A stretch of 64,000 nucleotides of DNA from Paramyrothecium sp. XJ0827 (Eukaryota; Ascomycota; Sordariomycetes; Hypocreales; Stachybotryaceae): positions 3,534,001-3,598,000 of the forward strand of contig JAJFPB010000005.1 of assembly GCA_020881915.1 (NCBI GenBank), written 5' to 3'. Shown here piece after piece: positions 1 through 10,616 of this stretch. The notes beneath the pieces were generated by a model. The model ran no database searches. It worked only from the letters and a program-made list of their open reading frames with translations, and was not told the DNA's origin. How positions within the stretch are numbered: the stretch's first letter is position 1; every line of letters begins with the position of its first letter. A program made the translations under genes and the position numbers.

Positions 1-3000
1 TTCACCTTGATTGCCCACGATGGGTTGTCACCGCCAGCCAGGATGGACGCTGCGCGCGCTGGCCCCATGTGGGCAGAGTACTGCATGGTCGAGCGTGGAA
101 GTATAGACCAAAGCAGACCGGACCAGACCAGATGGGGACGGTGGTTGTGGTGGATTCGGCATTGCGCGCACCTGACGAGTAGCCCGCCTCGCCTGTCAAG
201 CTTCACTCTGTTTGCGACGGTGCCTTAATCAGGCAAGTCAGGTACGGAAACAAGCATAATGGTTGGCCCCATTCCGCATCGGGGCTTCCTGAAACAAAAG
301 ACAGCGGGGTGGAGATGGGCCGTGGTCCTAGGCAGGGATCCTGGTAATATGAGAAGAAAGCTGGTTAACCTCTTTAACCTTAACGCGAGCGCCTCTGCGC
401 CAGCAAGCCAATGGCAGATTTCTCCCGCGGTTTGAAGTTTAGAGTGGCCGTAGCTTGTCATTGGCTCCCCTCGTGGCAATGGCATGGCTTGAGCCGCAAT
501 GGAATCATGCGCCGATCCGGATGAGGCACCCACCCGCCTTTGGGTGTGACGACTCGTCTGTCGTCGGCCTTCATTCTCGCATTTCATTCCATTTTTACGG
601 GGCCGTCAAGTTTGATCCTTTGCTTCGGACTGTTCTTCGAGGATCCTCTCTCGGAAGCCTCGGAGCTTGCTATTCCCCATTGCTTTTTGAGCAGTGGGCC
701 TGCTCTGTTGCGGACAATTTCTTTTCATCGGGGACCTGAGCGATGGGCCGCAGCATATGATTGGTCCCGACCGTCGAGTCCAAGCCGTCCACCTCAGGGA
801 TCAGGGGGCGTTGGGCGAACGGGGACGTCTGCCGGACCCAACGACGAGGAGGCCTGAACCTGGGATGGTTTGCGTTGTGGCACTCGCCAGCATTGGAAGT
901 GTAAAGTGCTTCTCCACCTATTACAGGAGGCGTGGCTTGGTTGCTAAGCTTCATCCCGAATGCTTAAGCGCTTTTTCCTCACCCATGTTCATGGCCTTGG
1001 CTTGAACTTGGCACTGGCCACTAAAGTGCTGGGCCGCCTCAATCAATCTCCAGAATGGACGGGGTGCGAGGCGCTGTACGACTTGGCTTGTTTTCACCAA
1101 CTTCACAGTCACTACCGGCATAGTTCCTGTGGGTTTACAGAGGTACCGGTTTGTTGGTTTTTCTTCCTCACGCGACCCGGTCTGCCAAGGGATGTCAAGC
1201 CCCCCGAAGGTTTTGACTTCACTTGATATTTGATGCTTTTACAGACCCAACCCGCTTTTCCCCTGAGCTCAACATTCCTTTGACAAAAATGACGTCCTGC
1301 TGCCGCCGTATACGAACCGCAAATTGGTCCCATCGGATTAGTGCATCGGTGGCTTGAGGCCATCCCTTTCTCGAGGCCCACGGTTGTGGGATCGCGGGTT
1401 CCCGCCGCTGAAGCTGGTGGCGATGCCCCTGTCAATGGGCGTTATAGTCGATACCTATTATATGGCAATAATCAGGGACCCTAACAGCCAAGGACACACA
1501 AATCGCTCTCAGCGTCGCTGTCTTGGTGGACGCCTTGGCGACTGGTTGACCGACTGTTGGTTCGACGTCGTGCGCCCGTTTGCAACCCACCTATTCCACT
1601 CTATTCAGGACTGTCCTCCGAGGCACCGCCTGACGCTGGGCCAGATGTTTCACAGTGTGTGCATGGTCCCAGAAAATTTACAGCGCTTGCAGGTAGTGAC
1701 GGTGGCTGTGCTTGGTGGCCGAACCACACTTAAACAGGTGTCCACTTAAATGGTGATGGGGTGGTGGCCAAACTACTATACAGCTGGGGAATGAGGCCAT
1801 CCGGTCATACTTTCATTGCACTGCATTATATTAATCAGTGTGCTTGCCTTGGCGAAAGCTGTATCGTCTGCCTCCGCAGGTGGAAGCACGGGTCGCGCAT
1901 GACAGGAGGTATCGAGCGAATTCAGGAAGCATGACTGGCTCAAGCTGATTTGCCCCAGCTGCAAGAGCCCGGTCTTGTCACATTGAAGAGTCGGCCAAAG
2001 CCCTGGTAGTACTTCATAGCTTGGCCACTCCACCTGCATTAAACGTCCAGGTGCAACAGGGCGATTCTCGCAGCTATTCTTATCGTTGGACTTTCTGTCT
2101 TGCCTTCCTGCTCCGGCGCTTTGCAGGCTATTGTTGACGTCCAGGCTCTGATGCAATGTCAAGCAGTCGAGTCATATGTCGATCAGGAACGGCTTCCATC
2201 TTCAGTCCAACCCTCCCATGGTAGTCGTTGGACTTTTTTCTGCCTTACGTTAGGGCAGAAGGCACCAAGCTAGCAGCCCAGCATACCCCGGGTCATCAGG
2301 CCAACCCTTGATATGTCCGGTCATCACTTCACATTAGTTGTGGGATCTGCTAATCTCCCGACCAGTTCGTTCGTTGTGTAGTCGCAGGGGGGACCTAGTT
2401 CGTCTCATTGGGTCGCATCGCGCGACTGCCGGGTGTGGGTGATCCCGGGCGTTTCTTGCTGTTTGAGGTTTGTTTGGCCGCAATCCTTCTGCCGCTGGGT
2501 CACGGTAGCTCTGGTATTGTTCTTAAGTTCCTTGCATTGGATAAGGCAAGGTCGAAATATTCCACCCCCAATCACAAAGAGCATATGAGGGTCCGCTTCC
2601 CCTAGTCGTGAGCTCACCATTCTTTCACTAAAGGCTAGAAATTCATCGTCACCATCAATTGAGTTGTTGCATAAGAGGACATTGGAAGAAGAAGCTGCAA
2701 CCATGAAGACGGAGGTGTGGATGCTCTGCAATAATTCCCCAACCTACTCGAGGTAGTGTCCAAGCAAAAATGCAAATGTTGTGCGGCATTTGTCTATCTC
2801 TTGTTCATGCATTGAGACAACCTCAACGGAGAATACCGTTGGTGATGGTCGCCATAAATCAAAGATCCACTGATATCGTCAACAGCACTCATCAGGGTAT
2901 GCAAGGCCCAGTCCGCGGCGTGGCAGAGTGCACACCTTGACGGATCATAAATTGGTCTTGATGGATCTTCAATGCAACTGTATCCACTACGGGTTCTCGT

Positions 3001-4072
3001 AAAAGATGATGTGTCGGCAACTCAGCTAGTACTTGTAAGGGACGTTCGACAGCAATTTGCCCCCTTTAGATGACTTCGGCTCTCATCCCGACAACTCAGC
3101 CGACCTGGTCCGGGCATTGCAGGAAAATATCGGTGGAGACTGTTGCTACAACATTTCCGCTTGTTAGCAATTATAAGAGCCCAGTTGCTTCCCTGAAGCT
3201 ATCATAGGGAACGTAGGATTCAACGGCGATAACGTCGAGATTGACCATCGCGCCTGACAAAGAACTCAAATGAAAGACGGTTAAGGTATAGCACTTTGAC
3301 GTCCTTGGACGTTTATTCTAGCAGTATAAATGAATCATTACACGCTGTAGTGGGACTACATTGGGAGCCGCAATACGCAACGAGGTTGATGTGCTTCCAA
3401 ATGATGCTGAGGGCCATGTTGGGGATCTCCAGATGGGTGAAAGCGCAATTAGGTGAAAACCACAATGCGGTCACTGACGGCTTCTGTGGCCATATGAACG
3501 CACTTGGCTTATAGCACATGCTGTTGATCTAAAGACATTCCACCCCCCCTTGCATTGTGTTAAGCGTCTCGGGCGTAGTCCGGGTAGCGGGCGGAGACTT
3601 ACAACACGCTCCCCAGCTGGGGCAGTGACACTGTCGAGTCTTTCATGCTCCGACTGATACGAACCGAATTCGAACAAATAGCACCAGATCCAAGCAGTAG
3701 AAAGGGTAAAGAGAACATATTTCCTCAGAGAACAGAGGTCTCTCACAACTGTAGTTGAACATTTCCCGAAGACCAAATTACCATTCACTAGTTCATGAGC
3801 CAAGACCTTGGATTCAGGCCGTTTCGTTGATTCGACCGTCAAGCTCTTGTTTGTTGGTCTTATTGTTTCTCCGTCGTCTGTTTCTGCTCCTTCTTTCCTA
3901 TGATGTCCAGGAACATGCGAGGGCAGAAATCGATGAACTCATGCACCGCCGTCTTCCTACAACTTCCAGCTCGGGCACGAAAGAAGATCAGTATGCCCAT
4001 GTGCAAGCGTCAGCCTTTTCGAAAAGCTACTGAACAATAAACTGCTCTCTCCAAACCGGAAATGCCCAATCA
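1..4072. other. Gene-free left end
   Basis: I see no recognisable gene in this stretch. Open frames exist on both strands (the longest are about 130 codons, e.g. 1354-1749 + and 1776-2162 -). None shows a known domain, a biased composition or a plausible splice chain to a neighbouring frame. There are no long direct or inverted repeats that I could see by eye. It could be intergenic sequence, a decayed gene or a non-coding RNA locus; the sequence alone does not decide. Confidence 0.5.
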
Positions 4073-4145
4073 GCTCGAGTGACGCAGCGGTTAGCGTGCG
4101 AGATTGCAGATCTTGAAGTCACTGGTTCAAATCCGGTCTCGAGCT
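4073..4145 (+). tRNA. tRNA-Cys (anticodon GCA)
   Basis: The sequence folds as a complete cloverleaf without an intron. The acceptor stem is 4073-4079 with 4138-4144 (GCTCGAG/CTCGAGC, fully paired). The D stem is 4082-4085 with 4094-4097, and its loop contains GG. The anticodon stem is 4099-4103 with 4111-4115, around the loop TTGCAGA at 4104-4110, which puts GCA at 4106-4108. The T arm is 4121-4137 with loop TTCAAAT. The internal B box GGTTCAAATCC is at 4124-4134. The base after the acceptor stem is T, and U73 is the expected discriminator for cysteine tRNA. A T-run follows at once. Confidence 0.9.
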
Positions 4146-5183
4146 TGGGTATTTTTTTCTCGTTTTTTGTCGTCCGTTGGTCGAGTATTGCTTTATGGTG
4201 GGACAGTCCAGCATGTGGAACATTCTAATAGATGTTCATATGTCCTTTTCACCCCCTTCAAACTGAGGTCATGGTCAAGAAGGCAAAGAATTCACGTCCC
4301 ACAACTCAGCAGCCTCCGCTGATCATTTTTGGTTTGATATGGGAATGCTTACACTTCTGGTACAAGGACTGGATTAGAGAGCCCCTCAAGAGCACTATAT
4401 TTGTTCATCCGTGCCATCACTTACCGTCCATGAGTTATGAGACCTTTGACCAGCCGGTTCCCGTCGCCGAGTTGTTCTGGCCATAAACCGTCTCCTTACC
4501 CTACACGACTAGACGTTGACCCACCTACCATAAAGGTTCGCAGGAACAGGTTTTGCCTCGTCATTCTTTTCACACAGCAGCTTCGGGTGGGAATTTCTCG
4601 GCAGATACTCGTGTTGTCTTGACTTGATTTAAAAGAGAAAAAAACAATGAGATATCTTCACTAGCTTGCTGCCGTAAGACAGGAGAGAAATCAGCGAAAG
4701 TTAGGGTCCCAACATGCTGGTACGGGACAAGCGGCGGCGGCAACCTCCCATTGGCTGGCATTGCGCGCAGCCGTTTCATTAGTGATCTATAGGCAGCTTT
4801 GCCTCTAACTTCAGGTACCTTACCCAGCTCCTTAGGCGATAGCGTCTCTACAAATCAATGCCACTAGGGGAACAAGCTTCATGAATACCTTTCGTGGTTA
4901 GTTCAACAACCATCTCGTTTCCATCGTCCAACGCATTTCCAGTGCGGACCGTCGCATCGTGCCAATCACCGAGGCATGGGATCAGCCGCAGCCATAATAA
5001 ACCAGTCACCTTTTTCCTAAGTCTCGGGCTGGGTCTGATGACCGATCTGGCTACCCATCCCCGAACGCGTTCCTTACATGGCATTATAGCCACAACCGTC
5101 ACTCACTCCGCGGGAGGCTTGATTGAGTCTGACGAGACGAACCCTGAGCTGTAGCTACCGGTTTACTTCCTCCGGCGAACTCA
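4146..5183. other. Intergenic region upstream of EED
   Basis: No coding gene is seen. Apart from the Pol III terminator, the only notable element is AGGTACCTTACCC at 4813-4825, about 360 bases before the EED start. It is one copy of the GGTA/TACC element that recurs in many intergenic regions of this window. Confidence 0.45.
4152..4158 (+). terminator. RNA polymerase III T-run terminator of the tRNA-Cys gene
   Basis: Seven consecutive T residues begin six bases after the tRNA 3' end, with a second run of six T at 4163-4168. This is the usual Pol III stop signal and fits the tRNA call. Confidence 0.75.
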
Positions 5184-7272
5184 ATGGCTGCTTCTGACGA
5201 GACCGCTTTTGAGCTTCCCAAGCTACGGCTCTCGTTTGGCTTCGAGGTGCGTTGCCGCCTTTTCACGTGTGCCGTTCGCGTCAAGAGCCAGGCCAGGCAG
5301 CTAACCACGGTCGCCAACAGAACGACACCAAATTCCTCGGCCACGAGGACAATGTTGCTGGTACCTCTATCCTGTGATTTGCCATTGTGGTGCGGTCGAG
5401 CCCCCCCCTTGCTAATGTCTGTTGCTCCCACTGCCAGAGTTTTTCGACGTCAAATTCTGCCCCTACCAACCCCTGGATCAAGATCCCGTCTTTGCAGCGG
5501 TGAGCAAGAAACATGTTCGTCTTCTCAAACCCATGTGTTTTTCGTTCTTGTATTGAGGTTAACCGAATTCCTCTAGGTTGTTCTTTGCAAGCTTTCCCAG
5601 AGTACAGGAGATGCGAACCCGTGCAAAGTCATTGGCGTAATTCGCGACGACGATGTGAGCCATAGAAGCAGTTCTCCCCGCCTTGCTAGGCGAAAGCCGT
5701 CAACTGACCCCCGTCTCTCGGCACTCGCAGGACGAAGCCTCGGGCTGTTGCTGCACCTGGACCAAGGACCCCGTCTCTGGGAATCCTTACATCTGTATTG
5801 GCGGTGTTGACGCCAAAGTCAAGGTGTACAATGTTGTCACTGGCGAATTAGTCGAGGTCAGTCCAACGATTTAGCACTGGAATCTCAGAATTCAAGTTAA
5901 CATGTGAATATAGTGTTTCACAGGCCACGGAGGCGTCAGTATCTTCACCACCCGTGAGCGCCGGCCCAGACACTAACATTTCATCCAGGACGTCAACGAT
6001 CTAGCTACCTCTCCCGTAGACCCGTCCATAATCGCTTCTGCTTCAGATGATACGAGTGTTCGTATCTGGAGCCTGGACCCAATTCACAAGCAACAGCCAT
6101 GCCTATGCATCCTGGCAGGCGAGGGGCATTCCTGGAACCTCTTGAGTGTGGTACGAAGCTTGTGCTTTGCTGTTCCCTGTCTCCCAGATGGCTAACTACG
6201 CAGGCCTTCCACGACACTGGCCGTTATCTGCTGTCGGCCGGTCATGACCAGATTATCAATCTTGTAGGCACAAGTCCACATAAACCTGACCGTAGAGGAA
6301 AACATACTGAGCTATAACAGTGGACAATACCCGACCTTCCTACGGAGCCAACATCGACACCTCTCCAAGTCCACTACCCGCATTTCTCCACCTCCGCAGT
6401 CCACAGCGGTATCGTTGACTGGTAGGGCGACCCGGACTCATTTCTCTCAGCGCTGCTGACCGTCAACCAGTGTTGCTTTCTACGGAGACCAAATTCTGTC
6501 CCGAGCCTGCCATGATAATGTCATAGTGCTATGGAGAATCGAAGGTTTCTCATCTGATGGCCCGCCACCGCCGCAGTCCATCGCACCGACGCCTCAAAGC
6601 GTGACCCCAACCAACTACGATCCGGGCAGGCTCACACGGTCCGCCTTTGTTCCCACGATATCCCCGCAGTGTCCTGCCCAGTACACCCGTCTGCTGGAGT
6701 TTCACACGCCCAACTGCGGCCCGCAGTTCTTCATGCGGTTCAAGCTGCATTTTGTCCCAAACCAAAATCCCGTGCTGGCCTTCTGTAATGCTGCGGGCAA
6801 CATCTTCTTCTGGGACTTTGAGCGGCTGACGGCGTATCGCGAGCTCATGATGGCCCTGCGAGACCCCGAGCGGAAGGACAGGGGCAAGCCGCCCCGGCTG
6901 CCGAGCTGGCTGAAGCCTGTCATCCCTCGCCAAAGAGGGGAGGCTGCGAACCGTGTCCGCAACTCGGGAGCTGATAAAGATTCGCCGATTTCGCACAAGG
7001 TCAGCTTTACCGACAGTAACAAGGGCAGTGATGAAATCGGCGACTACAGCCAGGAGACGCTGGAGTCGTGGTCATCTAGATATAACATGGAAGACGCTCA
7101 CGAGCCCTTACGTGCACACAAGACGGAATCGTCATCGGCGAACTTTGTTGGTCGGCAAGCGGCGTGGAGCCCTGGCGGAGAATGGTGCGTGGTGGTAGGG
7201 AGCTCAAACACGACGCTCGTGCTGCAGCGTTGGAGCAAGAAAGGCACCGCCAACGGTACGCGTGCTGTTTGA
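5184..7272 (+). CDS. eed: Polycomb protein EED (PRC2 WD40 subunit)
   Basis: EED is the WD40 subunit of Polycomb repressive complex 2, which methylates histone H3 lysine 27 in the nucleus. My model has ten exons: 5184-5246, 5321-5360, 5438-5499, 5577-5654, 5731-5856, 5914-5934, 5989-6150, 6204-6263, 6321-6421, 6471-7272. It gives 504 residues with all phases matching. Diagnostic pieces are NDTKFLGHEDNVAG, the WD blade with IGGVDAKVKVYNV, ASDDTSVRIWSLDPIHKQQ, YLLSAGHDQIINLWTIP, GIVDCVAFYGDQILS and the penultimate blade ending FWDFERL. Between the last two blades lies a polar insertion of roughly 100 residues. The start is the only ATG just before the conserved N-terminal exon. The gene is convergent with the next one, with only 30 bases between stop codons. 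The family call is strong; individual splice sites of the small exons are inferred. Confidence 0.9.
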
Positions 7273-7302
7273 GGAGGAATTCGGTAGGATAATAAAAAGC
7301 GA

Positions 7303-8487
7303 TTATACCTCTCTAATCGGAAGCGACGAATGCTGTTCTGTTAGCTCCGTATCGTCCTCCTCGGTGTCCAAGCCGAGCATTGCCCGCGTGACGTGGTCGA
7401 GTTCTCCCCCGTTCTCTACCATTTTCTGCAGTGCCGCCTGGGCCGCATGCTGTTCCCTTTCCCTGACGGCCTGAGCCTGTTCGAGCTCCGAGGCAGATGT
7501 TTCCACCGCAGGAACCACAAGGTCAGCCATGTACAAAGAGCACATGGCGCGTAATCTGAGGAATTCGCTGCTCTTCGCGTACGGCTGCTCCTGCATGAGA
7601 CCGTGCAGCCGCGTAGTAATGTCCTTCATGGCGTCTAGTGCCTGAAGTCGAAGGCGGTCCTTGCTTCTCCTCGTCCGGGGCTCTCGTTCTTGGGGGTCCT
7701 GGGACTCGGATGCATCGTCAGGCTCGTCGTCCAGCACCGGGAGTGTCTCGCCCTCGTCTAGACGCGACACGGCAATCTCGTGCTCCGCGTGCACATTGTA
7801 CACTTCGCAGTTGAGCAGAGCCATCCAGAAGTCCACGGCCGAGACGGCGTTGGGCCGCTTGTAGTCGTAGGGATGCTGCTGGATGAGCGTTTCGTAGTAC
7901 GCCTTGACCTTGCCCATGTTGGCTGCGGAGCCCCATCTCTGCCTGACAGTGGCATTGGCCGACGAAGGGGGCTGCTCGCCCTCGCGCATGAGAATCTCAG
8001 CGCCAATGGCCCACAGCCTGTGGTGGCGGACATCTACGGGCAAGCCCTTCGGCCGCAGTTGAAGAATCAAGCCATATGCTCTTGCGGCCCTGGTCAATTC
8101 TCCTTGGTCCAGAAACCGATGGAGGGCTTTCAAGAGGGTATCAAAATGACTTTCACGACCAGTGACTTCGGGTTCACTCTTCCCCGGTTTCCCCTTCTCC
8201 TCCGCGTCCGTCTCGGCGTCGGTGTCGGCTTCCACACTACGGGTTGCGAAGGCCCGGCTGAACCCCCGATGAGGAAAGTCGGGAATGGAGCGGGTCGGGT
8301 CCTCGTCCGTGTCAGCAAGGCCGGCGAGGGAGAGCTGGGCGAGCGTGCTGGGCGTGTAACTGAAAGGGTTGATGGCATCCTGGGGGAGGTGTGAAGGGCG
8401 CGAGCTGCTTATTTCCGAAAGCCCGCTGAAGGACCGCTTCCTCTTCTGGGAGCTTTCGGGAGGCCAAGAACCTCCCTGCTGCATCAT
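7303..8487 (-). CDS. RRN11: RNA polymerase I-specific initiation factor, Rrn11-like
   Basis: Single-exon gene of 394 residues. The N-terminal part carries the basic, Ser-rich stretch KRKRSFSGLSEISSS followed by INPFSYTPSTLAQLSLAGL. The central part (about residues 140-260) reads as helical repeats: LDQGELTRAARAYGLILQ, LWAIGAEILMREGE and WGSAANMGKVKAYYETLIQQ. This matches my recollection of the fungal family of RNA polymerase I core-factor subunits related to Rrn11, which act at the rDNA promoter in the nucleolus. The C-terminus is acidic and Gln/Glu-rich. The frame stays open about 120 bases upstream, but the first ATG pair is at 8482-8487 (MMQQGG), so I start there. It may also be annotated as a hypothetical protein in related fungi. 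The family call is moderate and the coding call strong. Confidence 0.72.
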   Translation of the reverse strand: MMQQGGSWPPESSQKRKRSFSGLSEISSSRPSHLPQDAINPFSYTPSTLAQLSLAGLADTDEDPTRSIPDFPHRGFSRAFATRSVEADTDAETDAEEKGKPGKSEPEVTGRESHFDTLLKALHRFLDQGELTRAARAYGLILQLRPKGLPVDVRHHRLWAIGAEILMREGEQPPSSANATVRQRWGSAANMGKVKAYYETLIQQHPYDYKRPNAVSAVDFWMALLNCEVYNVHAEHEIAVSRLDEGETLPVLDDEPDDASESQDPQEREPRTRRSKDRLRLQALDAMKDITTRLHGLMQEQPYAKSSEFLRLRAMCSLYMADLVVPAVETSASELEQAQAVREREQHAAQAALQKMVENGGELDHVTRAMLGLDTEEDDTELTEQHSSLPIREV

Positions 8488-9054
8488 CTCCGTAGCTTTC
8501 GCTGACTGGTTTGTGGCATTTTTTTGTTGTGTTGCGTTGGGAGGCGGCGCGAGGAGCGAAGTGGGATGAAATTTGAAGTTGGCCCAGCCGGACCGGCGCT
8601 CCTTCACCTCAACTTACCTGGTAGGTATTTCTCCCTTCATTATTGAGCCGACAAGACAAAAAGTCTCATTGTCTTCAGAGTTGTAGAAGCAACTATTGTA
8701 GCTTTAAAAGAATTTCCTTTCTACGAAACACGACCTAGTTTTGTGCTCCTTGCCAGATGTCTCCCGCCGTGAAGTCTAGTCATTATTCCAGTACAGACGA
8801 GACCTGCTGCCAAACCATTGTAAAGTTTCTAGGTCACAACACAAATACCTGGTCTGAGGTAGACTTCATAACCCCAAGAGTAGAACTGCCGAATTAATAG
8901 AGCTCAGGGCCACGGATTGATCACTTCAATTCCTGTAAATCTAGCCAGACCGAAAAAAACGAGAGAATCTTTATGCGATTTGTGCCTACCGACTAGCACA
9001 GGAAAACATACACCGGTACCGACTACTTTTACAAGCACGACCCCCCACTGAGCT
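8488..9054. other. Intergenic: RRN11 promoter and complex I gene 3' end
   Basis: No gene seen. A short TTACCTGGTAGGTA stretch near 8615-8630, about 130 bases upstream of the Rrn11-like start, resembles the GGTA/TACC element found in other promoters of the window. Confidence 0.45.
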
Positions 9055-9890
9055 TTACATGGAGTTGCGCTCAAAGTACGTCCACTGGCCCTCGACTGGC
9101 TTCTCCTCGAGGTCCTCCCAGCTGTTGGATCAAACATGTCAGCCACGCGGCACCCCCGCAGGGAAAGGATGGTAGAACTTACACCTCGGCCTGAGCCATG
9201 TGGTCAATCAGCTTCAGCTCGCCCTCGGCAACCTGGATAACCTCCTCAATCAGGCCAGCGCCAATCTTGGTCTCGAGGTCATGGATCCTGTGAGGCACAC
9301 GTCAGCTATGGAAATACCACACCGCCACAACAAAGGGGTACGACGTACTGCTCAGCAGTCAGCTGGGGTTCATCCTCCCATTCGACCTGCTCGTGATCCG
9401 TAAGCGGCTTCCGGTCGGCGTAGCTGCCCTGGTCCTTCCTCTCCTCAGGGGTCCGGATGCCTTCCAGCTCGCCGCCCTCGTCCGCCTCTCCGTCCCACTC
9501 CTCCTCCCGGACATCGCCGGCCTCGTGGCGAGAGCCAACGACGAAGACCCTGTCGCCCAGTTTGACTGTCCTGGCCTCGCTGCCATCGACTCGGCCGCTG
9601 CTCACGCGGAACTGCTCTGGGTGCTGTTTGACCAGCTCGCGCGCCTTGGCTGCCCACTCCTCGTAGCCGGGCGGTGTCGTCTGCTCAACCAGTGCTAGGC
9701 GGTGCTTGGTCACGGCCTCGACGGATTGGCGGTATAGTGACCTCTCGGGGATGGCCTGGAGCTTTTGGAGGGTCGTGCCGTACAGGTACAGCAGGGTCGA
9801 TCGGGGGGTGCTGTGCGTCCACAGGCCGGTCAGACCGGTGGGAGTGCCCGCCTCGAGGTAGCGCGCGAGCACGCGCATAGTGGGACGCAT
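9055..9890 (-). CDS. NDUFA5: NADH:ubiquinone oxidoreductase NDUFA5-type subunit (fungal 29.9 kDa subunit)
   Basis: This is an accessory subunit of the matrix arm of mitochondrial complex I. Three exons, complement(9349-9890, 9183-9287, 9055-9121), encode 237 residues. The start MRPTMRVLARYLEAG leads into the family signature GLTGLWTHSTPRSTLLYLY, then LQAIPERSLYRQSVEAVTKHR, which is the ETC complex I subunit region (about residues 15-80). Fungal members carry a longer C-terminal part than the animal protein, here with an acidic segment and the ending WEDLEEKPVEGQWTYFERNS. The frame is open a little further upstream but without an ATG, so 9890 is chosen. Introns begin GTACGT and GTAAGT. A CACGTG palindrome lies about 120 bases upstream. 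Confidence 0.9.
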
Positions 9891-10616
9891 GCTGGGCGAG
9901 ACCAATTGGTGATTGTGGGACGAGTCAAGGTGTTGTGTTGAATGCGAAAGTTGCGGCCGAAATCGAGCTCATCACTATGCCAATTGGAGCTTCGGGATGG
10001 TTGACGATGCATCACGTGATCCATGTCGGATAATGCAAGCAATCTCATTGGTTGCATCTCCACCCTTACCAACAATGTACCGGAACGACTTCAAATTACC
10101 GGCGAATGGGGCTTCACCGCTTCTATAAGAAGAATTACGGTCAGAAGAACGTTTGATTCAAAAAGAAGTGTCGATGAGTCAGTGCTTAATGTTCTCGACT
10201 TTTTGCAACTGAAGCTACGTGCTGTTTATGGGCAACCGTGCCGGGCTGTGCCGGACTTCCAACTTCATCTCACTCCACGCGATTAAAAGGCAAGAAACAT
10301 TTGAAGAGGACCCTATTGCCCGGCTGGGAGGTATCACCAAGAGACGCATAAATGCATGTTCCTACAAACGAAGACGGGAGAAGCTAGAACCTGCTATAGA
10401 CATGTGCCATCTCCACAACAATACAACATCATTCAAGCTCTACAATCAAAGATGGTTGTCTCAGCTACAGCCAGCAGCGGCTTGTCAATCTGTCCCCCAC
10501 TCAATCCCGCGACCAGCACCCTCCCTGTTCATGTTGGGAAGTGTCTGGAGAGTGTTTAAGCGGCATCCTCACGGCTCTTGCGGTACGTGGCCTTGTGTGC
10601 AGTGTCAGCACGGTAC
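9891..10616. other. Intergenic: complex I gene promoter and GVP36 3' region
   Basis: No independent gene is seen. Besides the CACGTG site, the segment 10556-10615 can encode a short alternative C-terminal exon of the GVP36 gene on the minus strand (see that gene). Confidence 0.45.
10011..10020. promoter_or_regulatory. ATCACGTGAT palindrome (E-box-like) upstream of the complex I gene
   Basis: A perfect 10-base palindrome with the CACGTG core lies about 120 bases upstream of the complex I subunit start. A CCAAT sequence is at about 9980 and an inverted one (ATTGG) at about 10047. bHLH factors such as Cbf1 and the CCAAT-binding Hap complex recognise such sites and often control respiratory genes in fungi. 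Use at this locus is inference. Confidence 0.4.

Noticed and set aside
1354..1749. A 131-codon frame in the gene-free left end
   Set aside because: No domain, no neighbouring exon and no composition bias; not supportable as a gene.
8488..8607. N-terminal extension of the Rrn11-like protein
   Set aside because: The frame is open but begins without an ATG; the first ATG pair is at 8482-8487.
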